Source: an uncultured bacterium
GTDB lineage: Bacteria > Cyanobacteriota > Vampirovibrionia > Gastranaerophilales > Gastranaerophilaceae
Direction: 5' to 3'
NCBI GenBank assembly: GCA_900547155.1
Contig: URFH01000013.1
Location: forward strand, 1-57,653
DNA length: 57,653 nucleotides
The notes beneath the pieces were generated by a model. The model was given only the letters and a program-made list of their open reading frames with translations. It was not told the DNA's origin and did no database searches. A program made the translations under genes and the position numbers. Positions 24,110-39,100 of the stretch are shown here, in pieces; the stretch's first letter is position 1; every line of letters starts with the position of its first letter.

Positions 24110-27100
24110 TCTTTCTTCGGGAATCATGGTCGGAGTGAACACAATGTTGGAGTCAGCCGCTGCATAACGGTTTTTGAGATGGAGTGCCTCTCTTTCTGCT
24201 CTCGGAAGAAGCATAAGCATATCCATATTTGCAAATGCGTCATCGTAGGACTGAAGCTGGGTCAGATATCCGCCTATTTGTGCTGCGACCTGTGGCATTA
24301 ATACGGCAGGGTTGTACCTGGAATCAAGAGGCAGCTGACCGCCGGCGAAAGATAAGTTACCGGTATTGGGGTTATAAGAAACTGCATACTGGTAAATCGG
24401 GCCCATTACGCGGTTGAGAGTGCTGTCGAGGGAAACTTTTCCGGACAACCCGTTCGCTGTGTCGATAACGGAGATAGTTGTGCCGGGATAGAAACAGTCT
24501 GAGATTACGTTAAGATACTTAATCACAAGCGAGCCTTCGCCGCTTACGGAGGAGGCGCTGATGAAGTCGCCAGTGGAATTTTGGAGGTTTATATCAAGTC
24601 CGAGGTTGGAACTTCCGGCTGCGAGGTTAAGATTACCGAGGTTTATGCGGTTCATTTCAGTATTTCTCAAATCGAGCAGGGTGTCAGCTGCCATGTTGAA
24701 GTTTTCTGCGCCAAAGAACTGTGCTCCTTTTCCAAGAGCGATTGTTCCCTCGTTCAGGTTGATTGTTCCTGTAAATCCGCTCTGGTCGCCGCTGATTGTC
24801 AGTGTTGAATCTTTTGTTTTTGTGAAAGTACCGTTTCCGGTTATTTTTCCGGTTAGGGTTTCATCTCTGCGCAGGCAGAACTCAAGTTCACCGTTTTCAT
24901 TGATAATGGTTTCGCCTTTTATGTAGGATTCTTTGTTTAAAGTCTTGTTATAAACGAGTTTTCCGTCGTTGATTTCGACTTTGCCCTCAAATCCGCTCAT
25001 ATCGCCTGTTAATTTGACAGAGCCGGTTCCTTCTTTGACAAAATCGCCTTTTCCGCTGATTTTGGAAACTGTTTCGACGTTGTTTGTGCCATCGTTGTTG
25101 GATGTGTATAAGAATTTGGTATTTTCGCCGATTGAGGTTTCACCGCCAAAGTATTTGCTGGTGTCGGTTTGTACGTAGTTGAGAATTCCTTCTTCAATCG
25201 ACACTTTTCCGTAGAATCCGCTGTTGTCGCCGGTTGCATTCAGCGTTCCTGCGCCCTGTTTTACAAATTCGGAGGATGAGGAGCCGATAAGCCCTGTTAT
25301 GTTGTCATCAGAGCCGTTTACGTAGGTTAATTTTGTGTTGTCATAGAGGGTTGTGGTGCCGCCAAAGTATGAGCCGCCGTCGGTCTGGAGATAAGTGGCG
25401 TTGCCCTGTTGAAGCTCGAATCCGCCCGTGAATCCGTCATTTTTGCCGCTGATTGTCAGGTTGGAAGTGCCCTGTTTGATGAAAGTGCCGGAGCCTTTTA
25501 TGTTTCCGTCGACGGTTTCTTCGGCTGCAAGGTTGTAAACCAGTTTAGCGTCGGCTTCGATGTTTGTCGAGCCGGAAACGTAGCTGTCGCCGCTGTTTTG
25601 TTTGTGGAATACGAGTGTTCCGTCGTTGATTTGGACGTCACCTGCGTAATTTTCGTTTACACCGCTGATGTTGAGGATTCCGTCGCCGTTTTTCTCGAGG
25701 GTTCCGCTGCCTGCAAGCCCGCTCAGGATGTTTACGTTTCCGTCTGCGTTTACGGTAAGCCCGTTTGTTGTGTAAATATCGTTTTTAACGCCGTTTGCCG
25801 TGTTATTCTGGAAAGTCATTGTCTGATCGGCAGAGGAGTTGATTGTGAGGTTTCCGGTGTTGAAAATCGCGCCGCCGTTGACTTTTGAGCTGTTGTTTTC
25901 AAAAGAAACATCGGTGAGTGTTAAATCGGAGCTGTTTGCTATTGCACCGCCCTCTTTTTCAGCGGAATTGCCTTTTAAAACGGCATTTTCAATGTTCATT
26001 GTTCCGCTGTTAGAGATTGCGCCGCCCTGCTCTGCGGCAGTGTTTTCGTTTATGTTTGCGTTTTTGATTGTTGTTGTGCCGGAGTTGATAATTGCGCCGC
26101 CGGAGCCGTTTGTTGCTTCGTTTTTGGTGATATTTACGTTAGTAATGTTCATTGAGGCGTCATTGTAAATTGCACCGCCGTTTTGAGCCTTGTTTTGTGA
26201 GAAATCTGCGTTTGCAATTTCAGCTTTTGCGTCAGGGTTTGCGATTGTGTTTGTGTTGTAAATTGCACCGCCGGCGAGCCCTGCTTCGTTGCCTGTGAAG
26301 CCGCCGCCGTTGACGGAGAGTTTTGAGCCGTCAACATATACAGCGCCGCCGTTGCCCTCTGCTTTGTTAGTTTCAAAATAGGAGTTTGTGAGGTTGGCTT
26401 CGCTGTTTGCGCCTGTTGCGCTGACCGCTGCTCCGTCTTTTCGGGTGTCATTTACGGTGGTTGCGTCTTTTATGATTAAATTGTTGATGTTAAGGATTCT
26501 TTCGCCGTCATCAGAGGGGTCTGTGGAGTCAGCGTTGAATAACGACCAGAGATTGTTACCCGAAATTACCCGATTTACATTTCCGTCGGCATCTACTCCG
26601 CCGTTTACGCTGAAAGTGCCCTCTGCCATTTTATCGAGGTTGGAAAGGACTTTGTAGGGTGTGTCATTAACCACGCTAAAGCTTCTTGTTTCGCTGATTT
26701 CATGGGTAGGGTCGGGTGAGGTTCTGGTGTGCATTCTTTTTAACGAATAGTTGTCAGCGGTGGGGTCGCTTATGTAGTCGGTTGTTGTTATTTGAATATG
26801 AGTGTTTTCATGGCCTGCTACAGTGGATTTTTGGATAGCATATTCGTATTCTTCGGAGGTTGCGGCAGAAATTGTTTTATTCATATCAAGGGTTATGCCG
26901 TCGCCCTCAAGAACCTGAATTTCTGTGTCTTTCCACTGGCCGTCCTGTGAAATTACAACGTTTTCGATTTTTAAAGTACCGGAACCGTTGTTGTAAGTAA
27001 TCATGTCAGCTTCAGGGTCTGCAACATGGGAGCCCTGATCAGGGTTGTCTTTCAAATCAAGGTCAATTGTCATCGAAACATTCGTGCCGAGGTTGAGCTC

Positions 27101-30100
27101 GTTGAATACTAAATCGTCGATAGAGCCGTTGTTTGCAAGGTTGAGTACCGAATTGTTAATATCTGCATTCAGCGAGCTGTTTCCGAAATTCGAGATTCCG
27201 TTTCCGAGCTCGATTGTGGAATTATCAATATTCAGGCTGTTTCCTGTGCCAGTTTTGCCGAAGTTTGTGAATTGGTCGTTGAAAATAAAGGTTCCGTTGG
27301 AGAGGCTGAAAGTGTTGTTGTCGCCGGAGCTTTGGATTTCGTTATTAATTTCGATTCTGTTGCGGTTGTCACCGGAGGCGTTTGCGATTCCGGAGAGCTC
27401 AAACTCGGCATTTCCGCCCAGCGCAATCTGGTTGGTGACTGAGGAGGCGCCGTTTATTGTGTATTCAAGTTTTGCCTGATTTGAACCGGAACCTGCGATG
27501 TTTACGACCGGAGAGGATACGAATTTGTTGTTCAGGTCGTTAAATTTAATTGTTCCGCCGGAAATAGTCATGTTTCCGCTGAAACCGCTGTTGTCGCCTG
27601 TCATTTCAAGCGTGTTTGAACCGGTTTTTGTGAAACTTCCTGTGCCGGAGATTGCTTTTATTGTTTCGTCGGCGATTGAGTTGTTAAATTCAAGCGAAGC
27701 GCCGCTTTCGATTTGGGTTTTGCCGTTGAAATAGGAGCCGCCTGCTGTTTGTTCGTATTTGAGCGTGCCTCCGGAAACCTTGAGAGTTCCGTCAAAGCCG
27801 CTGTTGTCGCCGTTTACTGTGAGTTGTGCGTTTCCTGTTTTATTTATAAGCGCGTTTTCTTCACCTGAAATGTTTCCGCCTATTGTTTCTGCGGAATTGA
27901 GGTTTAATTTCAATTCTGCGTCGTTTTTGACGAGAATTTGACCTCCGAGGAAGCTGTCGTCTGCGTTTCCGTTGGTGTAGGTCAAGGTGCCGTCATAAAC
28001 TGTTGTTGTGCCGCCAAAATCAGCGTTGTTGCCGTTAAGAATAGCCTCACCGCCGCCGTATTTGTTAAATTCTCCGTTGTTAAGCGTGCCGTCTGTTTGA
28101 ATTCCGTGGATGTAATCGACGGTGCTGTTTGTAAAATCAAGGATTGTGTTATCTTTTAATGTTGTAGAACCGCCGAAGTAAGAGCCGTTTGCGGATTGAG
28201 CGTAGCTGATTTTACCTGATTCGATTACAACGCCGCCTGTGAATGCGTTATTCTGACCATCGACTGTTAAATCGGCTCCTTTTTTGACGAACTCGCCCTC
28301 ACCTGTGATTTTATTTGCACCATGGAGCGTTTCTTCGATATCAAGCTCATAAACAAGCTGTGAACCGGCGCCGATTTGGGTTTTTCCACCGAAATAAATG
28401 TCGCCATCATCTTCTTTTGTGAAGACAATGTTTCCGTTTTCAATTATTGTTGTGCCGTTGAAAATACTGTTATCACCGGAAACCAGCAGGTCTGCGGAGC
28501 CTGTTTTTCTCAGGGTGCTGTTTGCGGTGCCTTTGATATTGCCTGCGATTGCCTCATCAAGTGCAAGATTCATTGACAGCTCAGTGTTGTCGGCAAGCGA
28601 TACGATTGAATTTACGAATTTATCGCTGTCAGAAGCTTTTGTGAAGTCTAATTTTCCGCCGTTGATGTTGAGTGCGGAGTAGTCTTTTGCGAATCCGGAG
28701 TTGTCACCCGTGAGTTTGAGGGTTCCGGCGCCGGTTTTGTTGACTGTGCCGTTGCCTTTGAGGGTAATTTTGTCGTCAGAGGCGTTTGTTATGTTCAAAA
28801 CAGCGTCTTTCAGGACTTCGGTCATTCCGCCGAACCAGCCGTTTTCAACGGTTTGATTGTAGTTGACGGTTCCCTCGCCTGCGGTGAAAGTTCCTGAGAA
28901 CTGGTCATTTGCGCCGCTGATGTTGAGGTTTGCGGCGCCGGTTTTGATGAATTGGCCTGAACCGAGGATTTTGTTTTCACCGACAAGGTTTTCAACAGCA
29001 CCGAGCTTGAATTCAAGCACCGAACCGCTTGAGATGTTTGTTGTGCCGCTGAAATAAGTGTCGGTGGAGGCGGTTTTGTCGAAGAGGATTTTGCCGTCAT
29101 TGATGTTGGTTGTGCCCGTGAAGCCCGAATTTACGCCTTTGAGGCTCAAAATACCCGATTCTTGCTTATTTATAGTGCCAGTGCCGGCAATACCGCCTGT
29201 GATGTAGGTATTTGACGCTCCTTTGAAAGTCAAAGTGCCTGCGTTGTAAATGTCATTGCCCTCTGCGGCGGTGTTTGCGGTGAAAATAGTGTCTTTTTTG
29301 TCGGAAACGATTGTTAATGTGCCCTCATTGTAGATTGCGCCGCCTTTTTCAGTCGCAGAGTTGCCTGCACCGGCGCTGCCAAAGATGTTATCTGTCAGGG
29401 TCATATTTCCTGCGGCGCTGTTGAAAAGAGCACCGCCCTGTGCTCCGGCAGAGTTGCCTGTGAAGGTCGAATCTGATACGGATAATATATTTTTATTGTA
29501 AATAGCTCCGCCGCCGCCTGATTCTGCGACGTTTGCTTTAAAGATTGACGATTCTATTGTGATATTTGAGTTGTCGCCGGAAATTATTGCTCCGCCGTCG
29601 TTTGAAAGCGAGCTTTGAATTGCTTTGTTGTTTTCAAAGTAAGAATTTTTAATTGTTGCGGTTCCGGAAATTGCTAAAGCGCCGCCATCGCCGTTATCCA
29701 GTGTATCGCTGTCATTTCTGGCGTAATTGTTAATGAATTTGGTGCCGTCAACGTTCAGAGTGCTGTTTGAACTTACATAAATAGCGCCGCCGGAGTTAGC
29801 ATTTGCGAAGTTTCCGTCGAAAGTGCCGCCTGTGAGGTTGAGCGTGCTGTCAATAAGTTTTATAGCGCCGCCTGATCCGGAGGAGGTGTTGTTTTGTATA
29901 AAGTTAGTGTTTGTAATTTCTGCGAAACCGTTTACAAGTAAAATAGCGCCGCCGCCATTGGTGCCATTTGAGGTATTTCCGGTGAAAGAGGATTGATTTA
30001 TTGTTAATTTGTTGTCTTCAGTTGTGTTGTAGCTGTATATAGCACCGCCGTTAGCAGCTGTGTTGCCGGTGAAATCGCTGTTTTCGATTGAAATTTTGCC

Positions 30101-33100
30101 GCCGTTGTTGTAAATAGCGCCGCCGTAATTGTTTGCGGTGTTGTTTGTAAAGCCGGCATTGTGAATATTAACTGTGCTGTCTGCGCCGTCAACAGCGATT
30201 GCTGCGCCATTGTCGCGGGTGTTGGTTACAGCGCCGGTTATTTCGACGTTATTTATATTAAGCGTTCTTGTTTCGCCGTCAGTGCTGTCAACATTGAATA
30301 ATTCCCATAAACCGTTACCCGTAATTACCCGATTACGGTTTCCGTCAGTGTCAATGGCGCCATTCACCGTAAATTCGCCTTTGCCCATTGTTTCAAGGTT
30401 CGAGAGAACTCTGTAGGGGTCTTCCGACTGGATTGTGAAGCTTCTGTCGCCCTCTGCCATGTGGGCTTTTTTGAGGGTTTCGGCTACATTGTAATCTGTG
30501 GTTGAAATAACGATGTTTCTGTCATCGGTTTGGGAGTTTGTTATATCGTAAACATAGCCGCCGGAAGTAAATGCGGTGAATTTTGAATCAAAGGATTCAA
30601 GGGTGATATCACCAGCGTCAACGACTTGAATTTCTTTGTTGTACCATTCGCCGTCGCGAATTATTGCCACATTTGCGAGGTTAATAGTGCCTGAACCGGA
30701 ATTAGCGGTTAATTTATCGGAAATCGGGTCGGGTGTTGTGGGTGAATGCTGGTCTTTGTTGCCCATCAGGTCGATATCAATGCTGAGCGAGTTATTTGCG
30801 CCATTGAGGGTTAAATTATCGAATACTACATTGCCAATGCCTTCATTTCTCAGGTCAATGTGCGAATTTTCGGCTTCGGCGTTCAATACAGAGGAGCCGA
30901 ATTCACTTACAGCAGATGTCAGCCCCAGAGTTGTGTTGTTGAGCACGAGTTTGTTGTTGTCTGCTGCGGAGACGGTGTTGATATTTTGTCCGAAAATGTA
31001 GGAGCCGCTATTGAGGTTTATAGTGTTGTTTGCGCCGTTCATGGCGATTGGGCTGTTTACGTTAATTATGCCTGCGGAGCCCGCAAAGAGCGAAAGTGTG
31101 CCGCTTCCGCCAAGGTTGACGGGTTTTTCAAAGGTTCCGCTGCCTGCGTAAGTATATTCGAGCCCGGAGTTTTGAATATTAATCGATGCAGCGTCAAAGA
31201 AAGCTTTGCCTGTGCCCTCGGTAAAGGTCAAAAGCCCCTCATCTACGAATAAATCACCCGTAAATCCGCTATTGTCGCCTGTGAGGTCAAGGGTTCCGCT
31301 GCCTGTTTTTCTGAAATCGCCGTTTCCTGAGGCATTTATGAAAGTTGATTCACTCAAGCCCGCGGCAATGTTGAATTCCAGCTCTGCGCCGTCTTTAATG
31401 GCTGTTTCACCGGCGAAATATCGGTCAGAAGCTGTGTTTTTGTTGAATTTGATTTTGCCTTCGTTGAGGTAGGTTGTGCCGGAGAACGGGGAGTTGTCGT
31501 TTCCGTCAATTATTAAGGTATTTTCGCCGTTTTTGATGAAATCGCCTGTTCCGCTCAAGCTTGAAGTCAGTGTTTCGTCATGATTTGTCAAATCGAAAAC
31601 AAGCTGAGCGCCGGTGCTGATAAGGGTTGTGCCGGTGAAGTATTTATCGTTTTCGTCGTCCTGCAAATACCTGATTGTACCCGATTGAATTTCGGTCGAA
31701 CCGCTGAAAAGGCTGTTGTCAGCATTGAGAACAACTGTGCCTGCGCCTGTTTTCAGGAAAGTGCCTGTTTTGTCTGCAAATGTCGTGCTGATTATGTTTC
31801 CGTTGATAGAATCTTCCAAATCAGCGCCGATGTTGAATTCCAGCGTGCCGCCGGTGTTGATTTTTGTGGTTCCGCCGAGATATGAATCACTGTCAGAGGC
31901 TTTTGTATAAAGGATTTTGCCGTCATTGATGTTGGTTGTGCCTCCGAAGCCTGAATTTACGCCTTTGAGGTTCAAAATGCCTGATTCTTCTTTGTTTATG
32001 GTGCCTGAACCGGCAATCCCGCCTGTGATATTGGTGTTCATAGTGCCTTTGAATGTCAAAGTGCCTGTTGAGTAGATATCATTGCCACCTTCTGTAGCGG
32101 TGTTGTCTGTGAAAATAGTGTCTTTTTTATCGGAAACAATGGCTAATGTGCCCTCATTGTAGATAGCGCCGCCGTATCTGGTTGCAAAGTTGCCTGCACC
32201 GGCGCTGCCAAAGACGTTATCTGTCAGGGTCATATCTCCTGTGCCGATATTTGCAATAGCACCGCCTCTTGCGGCCTGATTGCCTGTGAATGTTGAATTA
32301 TCAATGGATAATGTGCTGTTTAAGTTATAAATAGCACCTCCGTGAGTAGCTTTGTTTTCGATAAAAATAGCGTCACTGATGATGTTATTTCCCTTGTTGC
32401 CGGAGTTAATAGCACCGCCATGTCCTGATACGATATTATTTTGGAAAAGTGTGCCCTCAATCGTATAAGTTCCACCAACGGTATATAAGGCTCCACCCTG
32501 AAAGGCACTGTTTGAAATAAACTGTGTGCCTGCACCTATGGTTGCAGTTCCATTGTAGCTTACAATCGCGCCACCATTTCCTGCACCAGCACTAGTTCCT
32601 TTACCAGCGTTATTATTTTTGAATACATTTGCGCCGGAAAGTGTTAAGGTTCCTTTGTTATATATAGCACCGCCGATGTATGCTGTGTTTCCGTCAGCAG
32701 CGTTGTCACCGCCGAAAGTTGAGTCAGAAATGGTAATATTTGAGCCTGCTGCATTGTAAATAGCTCCACCGCCGTATTCCCAGACGTTTTCAGTATCATC
32801 GGTAGGCTCAAAAAGCGATTTATTGCCTGTGAAAGTAGCACCGGTAATGGTATTGGCGAGATTTGAAGCGTTATTTATAGCGCCGCCGTTTTTATGTGCG
32901 ATGTTGTTGGCAAAAGTCGTTCCCGAACCGATATTCATTAGGGCTAAATTCATAATTGCGCCGCCGGAAACAGCTGTGTTGCCGGAAAACGCAACATTTC
33001 CGGAAATTGTCAGTGTTGAAGCTTCATAGCCGGATTCAGAGGTGTTCATGATGGCTCCACCATATCCTCCTGATGAGTTGTTTATAAATGAGGAATTTCC

Positions 33101-36100
33101 ATTGATAGCGATAGCAGAACCTCTGGTGATGTAGATAGCGCCGGCGCGTGAATTCGCTGTGTTGCCCTCACCATCGCCTGTTCCGCCGAAAATAGTGTCT
33201 GTTATGGTGACTTCCGAGCTTCTTATGTAGATTGCGCCTGCTGCGCTGGTTACATCGGTGGCTTTATTGCCTTTGAAGACCGCACCGGTGATGGTGTTGG
33301 TTGAGCCGTCGGTGGTGCTGTCGATAAAGATGGCACCGCCGTAGTTTGCACTGTTATTTATGAATTCTGTGCCGGAATTTATTGTTAATGAACCTGTGGC
33401 TTGATAAATCGCACCGCCGTATGTCTGTGAAGCAGCGTCTTTTGTTTTGTTTCCGATAAAGGATGTGTTTTCAATGGTTAAAATTCCGCCATTGTTGGTG
33501 ATTGCACCGCCATAATATGCGATATTCGCGTCATCATCAGCATTTCCGCCAAAGGTTGAGGAAGAAATAGTCAGGTTTGATGAGTTGTAAATCGCACCAC
33601 CGTATGAACTAGCGGAATTGCCTTTGAAAGTGGCTCCTGTAATGGTGTTGTTGCCGCTGCCGGCCGAATAAATAGCCCCACCGGATTCATTTGCGGAGTT
33701 GGATACAAATGTTGAGCCTTCGTTTATGGTCAAAGCCCCGATATTGTATATTGCGCCGCCATTTTCGGTTGTTGCGGAGTTGCTTTCAAAGAGGTTTGTG
33801 CCCGAGATGGTCAATTCTCCGCCTCCGGTGTTGTAAATAGCTCCGCCGTTTATGCCGGATTCGTTATTTTTAAAGGTATTAACGCTATCTGCGTCATCGG
33901 CGCTGCCGATTGTCATTATGCCATGGTTATAAATCGCGCCGCCGTTGGAAGCTGCGTAGTTATTGTTGAAGTTGTTTGAACCGGTTAATGCAATTTCACT
34001 TGCAACCCCATTATATGTGGTGTTGTAGATTGCGCCTCCGTTGGGCGAGCTGTTGCCATAATTGCTTGTTTCTCCGCCGAATGTAGAGTCGGTGATGGTC
34101 AATTTGCCGTAATTAGCAATCGCTCCGCCGGCATTTGTTGCTTCGTTTGAGGTAAAAGTCGCGCCGGTAATGGTGTTTTCGTGTCTGGAAACATTGAAAA
34201 TAGCTCCGCCTTCGTAGTTTGCAGTGTTTTTATCAAAGATTACGCCGCTTTCAACGGTCAATTTGCTTTCAGGGCTGTCATTTTCAACAATTTCTTCAAC
34301 ATAAATCGCTCCTCCCTCAGCAGCTGTGTTGCTTGTAAAGGTGGTATTGCCTTTGACTACAAGTGAAGAACCGGTAAATATAGCGCCGCCTCTGGAGTTT
34401 GTGCCGATGGTTTCGTTCTGGCTGAAAGTTGAGCCTGAGATTGTTAATGTATCTATGCTCATTACATAAATCGCCCCGCCTTTTGCAGTGTTTGTGCCCT
34501 CGGCGTAGTTGTTTTTGAAAATTGAGTTTGTGATTGTGCTGCTTCCGCTGATTGCAAGGGCGCCGCCATCAGCAAAATCATCTGATTTTACATAATTTGA
34601 ATCGAAAATCGTGTTAATGATATCGGTTTTGCCGCTTCCCGAATAAACTGCGCCTGCGTAGCCGCCTTTTGTGTCATCAATGAAGTTATCTTTGAACACA
34701 GAGTCAGAAATGGTCAATTTTCCTTGATAATTTCTGATTACGCCGCCTGCATTGTAGCCGGTTGAGGAGTTTACGTTTTTGGAGGTGTTGTTGGTGAAAA
34801 CGCTGGAAACAATGTTGATTATGTTATTTTCGCCTGAAAAATTAATGAAACTGCCATAGTTTGTGCCCGCAAACCCGTTGATACTGCTTAAAATCGTTCC
34901 GTCAGAATCTACAGAACCTGCATTGTAGATGTTTATGGTCTTGCCGGAGGTGGTTTGCATTGCGTTGAAACCGTTTCCGTTGATATTGTATCCGTTGCCG
35001 AAAATCGTGAGCGTAGCGCCGCTTTCGCCGCCCACCCAGCCGGGATTTTTGGAGATTTCGACATCGCGGGTGGCCGAGAATGCTCTTGTGAAACTGGTAT
35101 CAACAATTGCCTCGTGAAGACCGGCTTGAGTGCTGATTGTTTTGTTAATATCGAGCACGCCTGCGGTCGCTGCCTGCGAGAAAGTATAAATCGCGTCGCC
35201 CGTAAAGGTTTTCAGTGTGCCGAGCGTCGGAGAAATGCCGTTCTTAAAGAGTGTAATCGAGTTTGCGGAGCCGTCTTTGATAACGTTTATTGCGTTTATG
35301 GCAAGCTCGCCGGAGGCTGTGCCCGCAGTGATGTTGTCGCTGGCGCCTGAGGACAAATCAGCGTCAATATTGATTTTTGCACCTGCTGCGGAGGTGAAAT
35401 TATTCAAAGTGAGGTTTTGAATCGAACCGTTGGCAAGGTTAAAGGTTCCGCCGTTGAGGTTCAGGTCAGAATTGGCAAAATGTCCCGCCGTGCCAATTGT
35501 CAGGGTGCCGGAGTAGAGATTTACGAGGGTATTTGAAATGCTGTCGTTAAATATGACCTCGCCGCCCTCGGGTTTTGCTTGCGCAGCGCCGTTTATGGTC
35601 ACATCGCCCGATTTGTTGATGTTAATTGTAGCTACGTCTGCACTTACGCCTCTAATAGAATCATTAAAGGTGATTCTGCCGAAGTTTCCTGCATTCAGGT
35701 TAAGTTCACCGATGTGAATGTAAACTGCGTCGGAATTCCCTGCATTGGAAGAGTTTCCGTCAAAAAGAATTTCTCCGGAATCGGTAATCAGGTTGACTAC
35801 GCTGTTACCTGAAATCTGAATTGCTCCGCCATTGTTTTGTGCGGTGTTGTTGATAAATTTAGCGTTATTTGCGCGCAGAGTAAAGACTGTCGTGCCTACA
35901 GAGGTATCAGCGGTTGTAACAGTAATGGCACCGCCACTTTTAGCCGAGTTTCCGTCGAAGATTATTGTATCAACATCCATATCCATCCCGCTTGAGGCGT
36001 AAATTGCGCCCGCAACGCTGTTGGAGGTGTTGTTTTTGAACTCAAAAATGCTGCCGTTTTCGCCGTAAACGTGGAAAGCGCTGCCGCCCGTGGACATATT

Positions 36101-39100
36101 GGCAATCGCGCCGCCTGCGTGGTAAGCATTTGAGGAAACCGAGTTGTTTTCAAACAGGAAAGAGGAACCGGCTTTTGCTGTGAGGTTAACTACGCCGCTA
36201 CCTGTGTTAATAATCGCGCCGCCGTGAATTTCTATACTGTCGCCGGTAACGGAGTTGCCCGAAAATACGACTTTTCCGCCGTTTTCGGCAGTAATATTGG
36301 TTGTTCCCGCATTATTACAGATTGCTCCGCCATCGCTTGTTGCTGTGTTGTTTTTGAAAGTTGAATTTGTGATATTAGTAGTTGCATTGCTGCTGAAGTT
36401 CGTAATTGCACCGCCGTATTGCGCACTGTTTCCATCAAATTCGGAGCTTGAGAGGGTTAATTCACCCTGATTGTAGATAGCGCCGCCGTATTTTGCCGTA
36501 ATATTTCCGACAAATTTGGAATTATCTATGGTCATGGTGGTGCCGAAGTTATTCAGGATTGCACCGCCACCATAGGTCGCCGCTATTGCCTTGTTTCCGG
36601 TGAAAGTTGAGTTTGTAATATTCACGACTGCATTGGTGCCGTATTTTGTGTAAATAGCGCCGCCGTGGGTTGTAGCTGTGTTTTCGGTGAAAATGGAGTC
36701 GCTTATGTTTGTGCTGCCGCCCTCAATATACATTGCCCCGCCATAAGCTGCATTATTTTTGGTGAAAGTTGATTTTGCGATGTTTGTGGTGTTGCTTGAA
36801 ACGAGGATTGCGCCGCCGTTGGTTGTAGCTGTATTTTCGACGAATTCCGAGCCGATGATATTTGCTGTTCTGCCGGCGAGTTCTAGTACGCCGCCATTTT
36901 GAGCCTTGTTGTTTTTGAAGTAAGAGCTGATTATATTTACATTTGAACTTGCTGCTGAAATTGCTCCGCCCATAGAGGCTTTATTCGCATGAATGGCGGA
37001 ATTGTTTATAAAATAGGAATTGCTGATATTCAAATTTGAATAACTGCCGAAAATTGCTCCGCCATTTAATGTCGTTCCAGCTTGAACGTCAATGCAATGG
37101 TTGTCAGAGAATACTGATGAATTTATATTAAGCGTTGAGCCAATAACCGTTAATGCGCCGCCGTCATCGGTCCCTTTATGCCCGTTCCAGGACGCGATTA
37201 CGTTTTTATTTTCGTCAACGGAGCCGACATTATATATATTTAGCGTTTTTGGCGATGTTGTGGTGCTTTCGATTTTCAGGCGGTCTGTTCCGTTGCCGTT
37301 GATAGAGTGCTTGTTGCCGAAAATGGTTAATTCTGTGCCGATCATAAGCCCCATATCTTCGCGGATATTGACGTCTTCTGTTGCGGAGAACGCTCTTGTG
37401 CCCGAATCTTTCCATGCGGCGGCGAATCCTGCGTCAGTGAGGGTTACGGAGTCGATTTTTTCACCCTGCGTTACATCTACAACGCCTTTGTTGTCGGCAT
37501 TCTGTGTAAAGGTGTATTTATAACCACCGTTTGTGTAAGTTGCACCGGCGTTAATTACAAAATCATCGGGTGCATTATTGAATATAGTCAGGTATTGCGC
37601 GTCGCCGTCAGCAAGGATATTTATGGCGTTGAGCTTTATGGCGCTTGAGGGGGCAAAAGTGCCGTTTACTGTGATGTTGTCAGATTGTCCATACCCGTTT
37701 TGACCCGATTGTAAATTTGCGTCAATATTTAATTTAGCGTCAGCAGAGGAGCTGAAATCGTTTACAACGACCGTGCCGATTTTGTTGTTAATCAGGTTCA
37801 AAACCCCGCCGTTAAGGTTCAGGTTTTGGGTACCATCGGATAAATATTCTTCTTTTGCAAGGGTCAAAGTGCCGTTGTAGAGGTTGATTGTGCTATCAGT
37901 GCCATCTAAATTTTGGATTGTATTTGCGATGTAGATTTCGCCGTCCGTTGGCGCGTCAGTTGAACCGTCGGCGAGTTTTATGCCGGTTTTGTTGATGTTT
38001 ATTGTGGCAGCGTTGTGAATAGCATCGTAAAAAGCTATTCTGCCGTTGTTTCCGGCGTTCAAATTGACTACAGTGCTTAAAGTGGATGAGCCATTTGAAA
38101 TTGCTCTGTAAATATTGCCATTGCTTCTTAGATTTCCTTTAAATTCAGAAATACCATCGTCAGCAATGATGTTAAGCGTTCCATAGTTTACAATAGCGCT
38201 GGAGGAGTGTGCTTTGTTGTCATAGAAGCTGGTGTTGATGAGGGTTACGTTGCCGTTCTGGTTATACAATGCACCGCCGTAGCCCGTCGTGGCGGTATTT
38301 CCCTCGAAAATAGAGTTAGAAATTACTATACTACCGGAATCATTTTGAACAGCCCCGCCATCATACGCCGTATTCCCTTTAAAATAGCCGTTGTTGAGGC
38401 TCAAAGTGCCCGTGTTGTAAATCGCCCCGCCTCTTGTTGCGGTGTTTCCGACGAAAATCGCGCTGTTTGTGTCGATAGCCATTGTGCCCGAGTTGTAGAT
38501 TGTGCCGTCATGGTTTCCTGACGGTGATGTTGAGCCGCTGTCGAGCGTTGTGTTGCCCACAAACTTAATTGTGTCGGCAGTTATGTTAAAATTGCGCGTG
38601 TTGTAGATAGCGCTGCCGAATCCGGCGGAGTTGTTGTTAAATTCAATCAGGCTGCCTGCTGCGCCGTTGATAACAACACTTGAACCGCTTTCTGTGTTAT
38701 TTATTGCACCGCCGCCCATAGCTGCCGTGTTGTTTTCAAAGAGCAGTGAGCTGCCGGCGTTCGCGGTAAAGGTAAGCGTTTGTCCGTTGGCGTTTGTGAC
38801 GGCACCGCCGTACTGTTCGCTGTTGTTGCCGGTAAAAATGGTTGATTTTCCGCTTTCAGAAATGATATCGAGCGTTCCGTTGTTAAAAATTGCGGAATAA
38901 TAGCTGTCATTGTTTTTAAATACGGAGTTTTTGACGGTCATTGTGCCGTAGTTGCTGATAGCAGCGCCATTGTTTGCGGAGTGGTTGCTGTCGAAGACCG
39001 AATCCGCAATATTTATCGTGCTGCTCGTGTTGTAGATTGCGCCACCGTTGCCGGAGGCTTCGTTTTTGCTGAAAGTCGAGTTATTTATGTTGTATGTTGC

